Source of the DNA: Odoribacteraceae bacterium
Lineage (GTDB): Bacteria > Bacteroidota > Bacteroidia > Bacteroidales > Marinifilaceae
Assembly: GCA_031279175.1 (NCBI GenBank)
Contig: JAITJA010000129.1
Span: forward strand, 1-16,075
DNA length: 16,075 nt
Direction of reading: 5' to 3'
Within the stretch, counting starts at the first letter, position 1. The number at the start of each line of letters is the position of its first letter. Below are positions 1-6,370 of the stretch, piece by piece. The position numbers and the translations under genes were made by a program. A model generated the notes under the pieces. That model did not search any database. It saw only the letters and a list, made by a program, of their open reading frames with translations, and was not told the origin of the DNA.

Positions 1-29
1 TACTCATTACCATTTACGGTTAACGACTG

Positions 30-61
30 CAAATATATAGTGAGTTTACTTTGCGCGCAAG
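30..61 (-). promoter_or_regulatory. Bacteroidota-type promoter firing out of the left edge
   Basis: On the minus strand TATATTTG (30-37) matches the phylum -7 element TAnnTTTG perfectly. A CTTG (58-61) sits 20 bp upstream as a near-match to the -33 TTTG. Transcription would start near position 24 and run out of the window, so a minus-strand gene probably begins beyond the left edge. This is inferred from motif and spacing only. Confidence 0.45.
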
Positions 62-677
62 TTAAATCGGGATTTTTTTTACGAGTTATCGAAAAAAAAA
101 CGAGCGCTGGCGGAAAAAAAAGTTCGCGTCGCGCTATTTTGATTGTTTCCTCGCTCTCCGCGAGCGCGTTTCATGAAACGCCATTTCACGATGTTCTCTT
201 GTCGCCGGTGGTATAAAGCAGGAGGAAGTGGGAAAATAGATGCCCGCGGAGCGTCTTTCGGGCATTATCAAGCACGCGGAAATGACGCGCGGGGGTCGCG
301 CGAGAGCGTGAAATGGCGAGCGAGCGGCTCGCGATGGAGCGGAAATGACGATAAGGTATGTCCGGATGGCAAAGAATAACACGAGAGCGTGAAATGGCGA
401 GCGAGCAGCTCGCGAGGGAGCGGAAATGACGATAAGGCATGTCCGGATGGCAAGGAATAACACGAGAGCGTGACGCGACGGGATAAAAATGACGCGTGTC
501 CGCGAAGATGACGCGCGAGGTGCGCGATAGAGGGAGAAATAGCATGGTGGTTATGAAAAACGCGTGTCTGTGAGGGAAGGCTTCTCGCGGTAGCCGGCGA
601 GTAGTCCCGGTACCAGCGACATACCTTCGTTTTTCCCGCGCGCGCGTCGCGTCTGCTTGAAAATAATTTCAAATTCG
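62..677. other. Long gene-free stretch with repeats
   Basis: I find no convincing gene here. The left part (about 75-120) carries several runs of eight or nine T or A. From about 230 onward the DNA is GC-rich and repetitive. The motif AAATGACG, or a one-base variant, recurs near 278, 341, 422, 485 and 504. The few open frames run through the repeats on both strands, are low in complexity (rich in Arg, Ser, Pro) and match no family I know, so I treat them as by-products of base composition and of a repeat length divisible by three. Confidence 0.6.
301..473. repeat. 81-bp direct tandem repeat, two full copies plus a start of a third
   Basis: Copy 1 is 301-381 and copy 2 is 382-462. They differ at only four of 81 positions, and 463-473 repeats the first 11 bases again. 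Each copy contains an odd palindrome, gcgagc-N-gctcgc (320-332 and 401-413), that could form a 6-bp hairpin. Each also carries ggaaatgacg followed by a fixed stretch ending ggataaca-like. The flanks at 278-300 and 485-520 look like decayed relatives of the same unit. This resembles a dispersed intergenic repeat family more than a CRISPR or coding repeat. The function is unknown. Confidence 0.85.
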
Positions 678-708
678 TTTGCAGATATGCCGGAAAGCGG
701 TACTTTTG
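678..708 (+). promoter_or_regulatory. Promoter of tRNA-Lys
   Basis: TTTG (678-681), a 19-bp spacer, then TACTTTTG (701-708). Both elements match the Bacteroidota vegetative consensus exactly. Transcription should start near 714, about a dozen bases before the mature tRNA. Confidence 0.8.
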
Positions 709-725
709 CAACCGCGAAAACGAGA

Positions 726-798
726 GATCCGTTAGCTCAGCTGGTAGAGCACAACACTTTTAATGTTGGGGCCCTGGGTTCAAGTCCCAGACGGATCA
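726..798 (+). tRNA. tRNA-Lys (anticodon TTT)
   Basis: The full cloverleaf can be drawn by eye. The 7-bp acceptor stem is GATCCGT with ACGGATC. The D stem is GCTC/GAGC. The anticodon stem is CAACA/TGTTG with loop CTTTTAA, which puts TTT at positions 34-36. The T stem is CTGGG/CCCAG with loop TTCAAGT, and the discriminator is A798. CCA is not encoded, since ACGG follows, so it must be added after transcription. It reads AAA and AAG lysine codons. Confidence 0.96.
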
Positions 799-840
799 CG
801 GAATCCTGTAAAAGTGAGAGTCTATCGCGTTTAAGATCGC

Positions 841-869
841 GAAACCTCCCGGTAAGGCCGGGAGGTTTC
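841..869 (+). terminator. Stem-loop terminator after tRNA-Lys
   Basis: A perfect 12-bp stem (gaaacctcccgg with ccgggaggtttc) closes a 5-base loop. An AT-rich stretch rather than a pure T run follows. It lies between the tRNA and the convergent peptidase gene, so it may act on both strands. Confidence 0.7.
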
Positions 870-882
870 TAGTTATATATAG

Positions 883-902
883 TAATCGCGCTGGCGCGAT
901 TA
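883..902 (-). terminator. Hairpin overlapping the stop codon of the yugP-like gene
   Basis: taatcgcgc and gcgcgatta form a perfect 9-bp stem with a 2-base loop. The stop codon of the minus-strand peptidase gene (900-902) lies inside the stem. The following minus-strand sequence is AT-rich (ctatatataac) without a clean T run, so this is a terminator or an mRNA 3'-end stabiliser rather than a textbook terminator. Confidence 0.5.
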
Positions 903-1607
903 ATCCCGTCTCGCGAGAAAAATCATCACGTAATATAATAGCGTGGCCAGGGACGAGAGGGCAGCGACCACGTAAGTAAATGCCGCCCATTTCAAGGCGT
1001 CCTTCGCGTAGGGTTGCGACTCGAACGTCGTTATGCCTGACGACTTGAGCCATACCAGGGCCCGCCGGCTGGCGTCGATTTCCACGGGCAAGGTGACGAA
1101 ACTAAATAAAGTCGTGAGGGCGAAGAGACAGATGCCGACCAGCAACAAGGCCGGGAAGCTTTCCACGAAAATAATCCCGGCGAGTAGAACCCACGACATC
1201 CATTTCGACGCGAACGAGACGGCCGGCACGAGCGACGAACGTAACGATAACATGCTATAAGCCTTCGCGTGTTGCAAGGCGTGCCCGCACTCGTGCGCCG
1301 CCACTGCTGCTGCTGCCACGTTGGCAGAGTGATAGACCTCTTGGCTCAGGTTGATGGTCTTGTTCACCGGGTTATAGTGATCCGTCAGTTGCCCTGCTAC
1401 GCACCCGATCTTGACCCCCTGCACGCCGTTATCCCTTAACATTTTTTCCACCACGTCCCTTCCCGTCATCCCGTTCGCGGTAGGCATTTTCGAATACTTT
1501 TCGAAACGCCGCTTGAGTTGCTGTCCGACGATCCAACTGAGCAACGTGAATCCAATAAAAATGACCCAAATAAACGCGTTGGGTCCGATTTCAATTCCAT
1601 TTCCCAT
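900..1607 (-). CDS. YugP-type membrane zinc metallopeptidase
   Basis: This 235-residue protein matches the neutral zinc metallopeptidase family typified by Bacillus YugP (Pfam Zn_peptidase_2). The zinc motif HECGH is at residues 105-109, preceded by an alanine-rich helix, and the conserved stretch VEIDASRRA (about 175-183) probably supplies the third metal ligand. A membrane segment lies at about 11-28. A hydrophobic pair lies at about 138-172 and another segment at about 207-231, so it should be an inner-membrane enzyme. Residues 41-56 (PTANGMTGRDVVEKML) are the usual family N-terminal region. Length is normal for the family. The natural substrate is not established, and membrane protein turnover is only a guess. 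It is divergent from EF-G2 and probably transcribed alone. Confidence 0.88.
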   Translation of the reverse strand: MGNGIEIGPNAFIWVIFIGFTLLSWIVGQQLKRRFEKYSKMPTANGMTGRDVVEKMLRDNGVQGVKIGCVAGQLTDHYNPVNKTINLSQEVYHSANVAAAAVAAHECGHALQHAKAYSMLSLRSSLVPAVSFASKWMSWVLLAGIIFVESFPALLLVGICLFALTTLFSFVTLPVEIDASRRALVWLKSSGITTFESQPYAKDALKWAAFTYVVAALSSLATLLYYVMIFLARRD

Positions 1608-1619
1608 GTTCTTTATTTT

Positions 1620-1651
1620 TAAAATTACACGATGTTCGCATCCTTATCAAA
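1620..1651 (-). promoter_or_regulatory. Probable promoter of the yugP-like gene
   Basis: On the minus strand TTTG (1648-1651), a 20-bp spacer and TAATTTTA (1620-1627) match the phylum promoter with one mismatch in the -7 element. The leader before the ATG at 1607 would be only a few bases long, which is possible in this phylum but lowers confidence. Confidence 0.45.
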
Positions 1652-1661
1652 AAGCACGCCA

Positions 1662-1673
1662 CGCGACGTCGCG
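1662..1673. promoter_or_regulatory. 12-bp perfect palindrome in the divergent promoter region
   Basis: cgcgacgtcgcg is self-complementary. It lies between the two divergent promoters, about 32 bp upstream of the -33 element of the EF-G2 promoter. It could be a regulator site. In GC-rich DNA a 12-bp CG-type palindrome may also be chance. Confidence 0.25.
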
Positions 1674-1704
1674 AAAAAGAAATGGCGAATTTTTTCTTCT
1701 GGCG

Positions 1705-1735
1705 ATTGTTTTTAATAAAAACCTCCCTACCTTGT
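1705..1735 (+). promoter_or_regulatory. Promoter of the EF-G2 gene
   Basis: ATTG (1705-1708), exactly 19 bp, then TACCTTGT (1728-1735), a close match to TTTG-N19-TAnnTTTG. Transcription would start near 1741 and leave a leader of about 59 bases before the ATG at 1800. The promoter overlaps a GTG at 1734 that would otherwise extend the reading frame, which rules that start out. Confidence 0.6.
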
Positions 1736-1799
1736 GACGCTCGATGCAAAGGCACGAACAACCTTTAATATTAACCTTAAAAACAATTTTCGTTTTAAC

Positions 1800-3956
1800 A
1801 TGAAGACCTATAAACCAAGTGAGATTAAAAACATCGCCCTGGTAGGCAGTTCCGGTTCCGGAAAGACCACCCTGGCGGAATCCATGCTGTTTGAAGGCGG
1901 GGTCATCCCGCGCAGGGGGAGTATCAGCGCGAAAAACACCTCCTCGGACTATCGCCCGGTGGAACAAGAATACGGTTCGTCCGTCCTCCCGACAGTGCTC
2001 TATACCGAGTGGAAAGAGCACAAGCTCAACTTCATCGACACCCCCGGTGCAGACGACTTCGTCGGGGGAGTGATCTCGGCGCTCAACGTCGCCGACACCG
2101 GCATCATGGTCGTCAACGCGGTCAGGGGCGTCGAGGTAGGCACCGAGATCATCGGGAGACACGCCAAGCGCTTAAACAAGCCGCTGATCTTCGTCATCAA
2201 CCAGCTTGACCACGAGAAGGCGAACTTCGACCAGGCCGTCGAACAACTGAAAGCCACCTACAAGGGGAAAATCGTGCAAATCCAGTACCCCGTCAATCCC
2301 GGGAACGGATTCAACCAGGTCGTCGACGTGCTCAAGATGGAGATGTACCGCTGGAAACCAGAAGGAGGGAAGCCGGACGTGCTGCCCATCCCCGACAGCG
2401 AGCAGAAAAAGGCCGAAGAGCTGCATAACCTCCTCGTCGAGGCCGCCGCCGAGAACGACGAAACCCTCATGGAGCTGTTCTTCGACAAGGGCACGCTCTC
2501 CGAGGAAGAGATGCGCGCCGGCATCAAGGCAGGCCTCATCACCCGCGGCATGTTCCCCGTCTTCTGCGTTTCGGCGGAAAAAGACATGTGCGTGCGCCGC
2601 TTCATGGAATTCGTCATCAACGTCACGCCATCCCCCAACGAGATGCCCGCCAGCATCACCGTCGACGGTCTCGGCGTGCCCTACGACGAGAACGGCCCCA
2701 CCTCCATCTACATGTTCAACACCACCGTCGAGCCCCACGTCGGCGAAGTCATCTACTTCAAAGTCATCTCCGGGATACTCCACGAGGGCGACGACCTGTA
2801 TAACGCCACGAACACCACGAAAGAACGCCTGTCACAATTCTTCGCCGCGGCGGGAAAAAACCGTACCAAGGTCACCGAAATGATGGCAGGAGACATCGGC
2901 GCCACCGTGAAACTGAAAAACACCGGGAACGGGGACACCCTGAACGAAAAAGAGGTCGACTACAAGTTCGCCCGCATCGTCTACCCGGAAGCCCGTTACC
3001 GCGCGGCCGTGAGAGCCGTCAATACCAGCGATGACGAGAAACTCTCCGAGGTGCTGCAACGCGTGCACCAGGAAGACCCCAGCTTCAACGTCGAGTACTC
3101 CAAGGAACTCAAGCAAATCATCGTCTCGGGACAAGGCGAGTTCCACCTCAACACGATGAAATGGCGCGTCGAACGCAACGACAAAATCGAAATCGAGTAC
3201 TACGCGCCACGCGTCCCCTACCGCGAAACCATCACGAAACAAGCGCGAGCCGACTACCGGCATAAAAAACAATCCGGGGGAGCCGGCCAGTTCGGGGAAG
3301 TACACCTCGTCATCGAACCCTACACGGAAGGCGCTCCCGACCCCGTCACCTACAAGATCAACGGCGTGGACACCAAAATATCTATCCGGGACAAGGAAGA
3401 ACACGAGCTGCCCTGGGGAGGTAAACTCGTCTTCTACAACGCTATCGTCGGCGGCGTCATCGATACCCGCTTCATGCCCGCCATCCTGAAAGGCATCATG
3501 GAGAAAATGGAGGAAGGCCCCCTCACCGGCTCCTACGCCCGCGACATCCGCGTCACTATCTACGACGGCAAAATGCACCCCGTCGACTCCAACGAGATCT
3601 CGTTCCGCCTGGCAGGACGAAACGCCTTCAGCACCGCGTTCAAGCAAGCCGCCCCTAAAATCCTCGAACCGGTATACGATGTCGAGGTGCTCGTCCCCGA
3701 CGACGTGATGGGCGACGTGATGGGCGACCTCCAGACGCGCCGCGCCATCATCATGGGCATGGACGCCGACTCCGGGTTCCAGAAAATCCTGGCAAAAGTC
3801 CCGCTCAAGGAGATGCAACGATACTCTACCGCCCTGAGCTCCATCACCGGCGGTCGCGCCACGTTTACCATGAAATTCGCCAGCTACGAGAAAGTCCCCG
3901 GCGAAGTACAAGAAGAACTCCTGAAAGCATACGAGGAAAAAGATTCCGACGAATAA
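1800..3956 (+). CDS. fusA2: Elongation factor G paralog EF-G2
   Basis: The 718-residue protein has all EF-G domains: G domain about 10-275, domain II about 300-390, domain III about 395-470 (GQGEFHL 444-450), domain IV with GGAGQFGEV at 493-501, and domain V to the end. The GTPase centre is unusual. The P-loop is GSSGSGKT (16-23). Switch I has EQEYGSSV where canonical EF-G has EQERGITI. Switch II is DTPGADDF (80-87), so the histidine needed for GTP hydrolysis is Ala84. The base-recognition motif is NQLD (134-137) instead of NKxD. This fits the EF-G2 of Bacteroides, reported to translocate ribosomes without hydrolysing GTP and to help survival in starvation and gut colonisation. The start at 1800 gives the usual N-terminus (MKTYKPSEIKNIAL). 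A longer frame from GTG 1734 would begin inside the promoter. The canonical fusA is not in this window. Confidence 0.95.
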   Translation: MKTYKPSEIKNIALVGSSGSGKTTLAESMLFEGGVIPRRGSISAKNTSSDYRPVEQEYGSSVLPTVLYTEWKEHKLNFIDTPGADDFVGGVISALNVADTGIMVVNAVRGVEVGTEIIGRHAKRLNKPLIFVINQLDHEKANFDQAVEQLKATYKGKIVQIQYPVNPGNGFNQVVDVLKMEMYRWKPEGGKPDVLPIPDSEQKKAEELHNLLVEAAAENDETLMELFFDKGTLSEEEMRAGIKAGLITRGMFPVFCVSAEKDMCVRRFMEFVINVTPSPNEMPASITVDGLGVPYDENGPTSIYMFNTTVEPHVGEVIYFKVISGILHEGDDLYNATNTTKERLSQFFAAAGKNRTKVTEMMAGDIGATVKLKNTGNGDTLNEKEVDYKFARIVYPEARYRAAVRAVNTSDDEKLSEVLQRVHQEDPSFNVEYSKELKQIIVSGQGEFHLNTMKWRVERNDKIEIEYYAPRVPYRETITKQARADYRHKKQSGGAGQFGEVHLVIEPYTEGAPDPVTYKINGVDTKISIRDKEEHELPWGGKLVFYNAIVGGVIDTRFMPAILKGIMEKMEEGPLTGSYARDIRVTIYDGKMHPVDSNEISFRLAGRNAFSTAFKQAAPKILEPVYDVEVLVPDDVMGDVMGDLQTRRAIIMGMDADSGFQKILAKVPLKEMQRYSTALSSITGGRATFTMKFASYEKVPGEVQEELLKAYEEKDSDE

Positions 3957-3960
3957 AATC

Positions 3961-3988
3961 AAGGGGCATGCCGCGCGGCGTGCCCCTT
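3961..3988 (+). terminator. Terminator hairpin after EF-G2
   Basis: aaggggca pairs with tgcccctt, and an inner tgcc/ggcg extension gives about 12 bp around a gcgc loop. No long T run follows on the plus strand (cctaatcac). The stem starts 5 bp after the EF-G2 stop. It contains an ATG (3968) that is in frame with rsmE, which argues against that ATG being the rsmE start. Confidence 0.65.
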
Positions 3989-4018
3989 CCTAATCACACC
4001 TTATTATATATACCGCGC

Positions 4019-4738
4019 GTGAATCTCTTCTATACCCCGCGAATCAACGATAACGAACACGCCCTGCCACCCGGCGAATCAAGGCATTGCGTCCGCGTGC
4101 TGCGCCTCGCCAACGGGGACGATATTTCCCTCGTCGACGGCCGAGGCGGGTTGTATCACTGCCGGATTACTCGCGCCGACCCGGACCACTGCGAGTATAC
4201 TTGCCTCGAGAAGATCGAACACCACGGGAAACGCGATTTCACGATACATCTCGCCATCGCGCCAACAAAAAATAACGAACGCCTCGAGTGGTGCCTCGAG
4301 AAATGTACCGAAATCGGCGTCGACGAGATCACGCCACTCCTCTGCGACCGCTCCGAGAGGAAAACGATTAATCCCGAACGCCTCGAGAAGATTATCGTCG
4401 CCGCCATGAAACAATCGTTCAAGGCATACCTGCCCGCGCTAAATCCCTTGACTACCAGTCGCGCGTTTATCCGCGACGCGCCGGCCGCCCTTAATTGTAT
4501 CGCTCACTGCGATACCGGCACTCCCGGCAACCGGCAACCCCTCCACCGGATCTATACCCCGGGCGAGAATATCACGCTGCTCGTCGGCCCCGAGGGGGAT
4601 TTCTCTCCCGAAGAGATCCGCCTCGCTATCGACGCCGGATTTCTCCCTGTCTCTCTCGGCGATAGCCGCCTCCGCTCCGAGACCGCCGGTATTACCGCTT
4701 GTCACGCTATCCATCTCCTTAACGCGATCTCCCGTTAA
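4019..4738 (+). CDS. rsmE: 16S rRNA (uracil-1498-N3)-methyltransferase RsmE
   Basis: From the GTG at 4019 this gives 239 residues, the usual size. The N-terminus MNLFYTPRI and ESRHCVRVLRL (20-30) form the small PUA-like RNA-binding part. The C-terminal half is a SPOUT knotted methyltransferase, with LLVGPEGDFSPEE (187-199) and VSLGDSRLRSETAG (211-224) forming the S-adenosylmethionine site. AIAPTKNNERLEWCLEKCTEIGV fits the conserved centre of the family. The enzyme methylates N3 of U1498 in 16S rRNA, acting on the assembled 30S subunit. An in-frame ATG at 3968 would add 17 residues but lies inside the preceding terminator stem, so GTG is preferred. I see no clear promoter. The AT-rich stretch at 4001-4013 may serve. 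Confidence 0.93.
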   Translation: MNLFYTPRINDNEHALPPGESRHCVRVLRLANGDDISLVDGRGGLYHCRITRADPDHCEYTCLEKIEHHGKRDFTIHLAIAPTKNNERLEWCLEKCTEIGVDEITPLLCDRSERKTINPERLEKIIVAAMKQSFKAYLPALNPLTTSRAFIRDAPAALNCIAHCDTGTPGNRQPLHRIYTPGENITLLVGPEGDFSPEEIRLAIDAGFLPVSLGDSRLRSETAGITACHAIHLLNAISR

Positions 4739-4750
4739 GCGAAATCCTCC

Positions 4751-4792
4751 CGTGGTGACGACGTCACCGGGGTTGGTGACGACGTCACCACG
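4751..4792. repeat. Double palindrome between convergent genes
   Basis: Two identical 15-base odd palindromes ggtgacg-a-cgtcacc lie at 4754-4768 and 4775-4789, 6 bp apart. The whole 42-bp block is also an inverted repeat: arms of 18 bases (4751-4768 and 4775-4792) pair with one central mismatch around the loop ggggtt. A 12-bp palindrome accacgcgtggt (4787-4798) overlaps its right end. It sits between the rsmE stop and the stop of the minus-strand helicase gene and lacks a T run on either side. It may be a rho-independent-like bidirectional terminator, or a paired protein-binding site. Confidence 0.8.
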
Positions 4793-4849
4793 CGTGGTTC
4801 CGCGAGGACCGACATGGGGGAAGCGGGCGATTCCTGCCAGGGGATCGTG

Positions 4850-6274
4850 TCAAAAGCTGTCGGCGGCGGGTTCACCCTCGAACCAGTCGTTCTTGAAGTT
4901 GACGAGGAAAAGACGTTCGCGGGCACGCGTGAAAGCCGTGTAGAGCCATCGCCAGTAATCATCGTCGAGGCAATCCTCGTTGACGCGGCCGGCGTCAAGA
5001 AAGACCGCGTTCCATTGCCCGCCCTGTGCCTTGTGTCCGGTGATGGCGTATGCGTACTTGATTTGCAGGGCGTTGAAAAACTCGTTTTCCCGGACCTTCT
5101 CGAGTCGTTTTCTTCTCGAGGCCTCTGTCGCGTAATCCTCCTCGACGGCGGCTTGCAGGCGGAAGAAATCATCCCGGCTCAAGGCGGGCTGGTCTGTCGT
5201 CAGCGTGTCGAGCAGCATCCACGCGTCGATCTCGTCGGCGCGTCCTTGCACGTCCAGTGACGCGTGCGCGAAGTGGAAGCCGTACAACTCCACGTGCTTC
5301 CTGACGCGCGTCACGGTAGCGACGTCACCGTTGGCGATGAAGTCATTGTCGCGCCGGTCGACCCAGAAATAATTATTATGCACGATCATGACCCTGTCGC
5401 CGCTTCCGAGGGCCTCCTCCCTGTAAAAGAGACGCGCGCGGATGCCGGCGTTAAAGCGATTAGCCTGCCGGTTGGAGCGACAAATGATCACGGTTTCCTC
5501 CTCGCCGGCCACGGAATATTCCCGCTCCAGGGCCTCGAGAAAATCCCCCCCGGAGATCCGGGTAACGTCTGGGAAGCGGTGGGCGAGGAAGGCCGTTGCT
5601 TTTTCCCGTCTGCCGATCATTTTCCTGATACGCGTGGCGTTGAAGAGAATACCGGAATCCGTTGCTTGCCGGGTTGTCTCCGTCAGGCTGGCCTCGTTCA
5701 CCTCGACATCGTGATTCCGTCGCAGGTATTCATGGTCGAGTGCCGGGCCGAGAGGCGTGCCGACGGGCGGTAGCTGCGCGTCGTCGCCGATGAAAACGAG
5801 GCGGTTTTGTCTCCCGTTATAGACGTAGAGGAAGAGATCATCGAGTAGCGACCCGCTCCCGAAGATCGTGTCGGTGTTCCCGGCGCCGATCATCGAGGCC
5901 TCGTCGACGAAAAAAAGGGTCTCGCTGCTCGTGTTGAAACCGAGGTCGAAGAGGCCGTTTTCTCTCCGGCGGTAGATTTTTTTGTGTATGGTAAAGGCCG
6001 GCATTCCCGCGTAGGCGGAGAAGACTTTTGCCGCGCGGCCGGTCGGGGCGAGCAGGATGACCCGGTAATGAAGCCGCTCGAGGGTATTCACGATGGCAGC
6101 GACGAGGGAGGTTTTTCCCGTGCCGGCGTGCCCCTTCAGGAGGAAAAGCGCGCGGTCGCGGTCGCGAAAAAAGAACGTGACGAAAGCGTCGACCGACGCG
6201 CCCTGCGAGGAGGTGTAAGCAAGGCCGAAGAGGTCGGCCAGCACCCGCTTGAAGTATTCATGCACTATTGCCAT
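4850..6274 (-). CDS. RecD-like superfamily 1 DNA helicase / AAA ATPase
   Basis: 474 residues from the ATG at 6274 (MAIVHEYFKRVLADLF). Walker A is GHAGTGKTS (48-56), motif Ia APTGRAA (76-82), Walker B FVDEAS (122-127), motif III GDDAQLPPVG (163-172), the arginine-bearing LTETTRQ (197-203), motif V ITGHKAQGGQW (411-421) and motif VI LYTAFTRAR (444-452). This is the SF1B (RecD/Dda-type) set with a UvrD_C_2 C-terminal part, so a 5'-to-3' DNA helicase is expected. It is shorter than RecD2 and lacks its long N-terminal region. I infer a role in DNA repair or replication; no partner nuclease is nearby. The open frame continues upstream to 7222, but that part is antisense to the DUF3822 gene and does not look like protein. 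Confidence 0.9.
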   Translation of the reverse strand: MAIVHEYFKRVLADLFGLAYTSSQGASVDAFVTFFFRDRDRALFLLKGHAGTGKTSLVAAIVNTLERLHYRVILLAPTGRAAKVFSAYAGMPAFTIHKKIYRRRENGLFDLGFNTSSETLFFVDEASMIGAGNTDTIFGSGSLLDDLFLYVYNGRQNRLVFIGDDAQLPPVGTPLGPALDHEYLRRNHDVEVNEASLTETTRQATDSGILFNATRIRKMIGRREKATAFLAHRFPDVTRISGGDFLEALEREYSVAGEEETVIICRSNRQANRFNAGIRARLFYREEALGSGDRVMIVHNNYFWVDRRDNDFIANGDVATVTRVRKHVELYGFHFAHASLDVQGRADEIDAWMLLDTLTTDQPALSRDDFFRLQAAVEEDYATEASRRKRLEKVRENEFFNALQIKYAYAITGHKAQGGQWNAVFLDAGRVNEDCLDDDYWRWLYTAFTRARERLFLVNFKNDWFEGEPAADSF

Positions 6275-6370
6275 GTGAATCTTTTTACTACTTTTGCCAG
6301 GGCGCGCCGGAAACGGGGTAGCCCGGGCGAAAGTCGCGTAAAGGTAAGTGAAACCAGAAAAAATCCCACG

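Noticed and set aside
301..473. CRISPR array
   Set aside because: The units are directly adjacent with no variable spacers, and no cas genes are near.
622..629. TACCTTCG as another promoter in the left gene-free region
   Set aside because: No TTTG lies at the correct distance and no gene follows except tRNA-Lys, which has a perfect promoter of its own.
134..711. Several overlapping reading frames on both strands in the repeat region
   Set aside because: They arise because the 81-bp repeat has a length divisible by three and few stop codons. The products are low in complexity, match no family and overlap each other in different frames.
657..872. 71-codon frame across tRNA-Lys
   Set aside because: It runs through the tRNA and its terminator. 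The translated tRNA stretch (LAQLVEHNTFNVGALGSSP) is a well-known false protein.
1734..1799. 22-residue N-terminal extension of EF-G2 from GTG 1734
   Set aside because: The GTG overlaps the -7 promoter element, and relatives start at MKTYK-like sequence, matching ATG 1800.
2832..3962. 376-codon open frame antisense to EF-G2
   Set aside because: It is a mirror of strong codon bias in the real gene; it is Val/Asp/Gly/His-rich with no motif. The same reasoning applies to long antisense frames over pyrF, prfA and the helicase gene.
3968..4018. Upstream ATG start for rsmE
   Set aside because: It lies inside the EF-G2 terminator stem, and the extra 17 residues are not part of the RsmE family.
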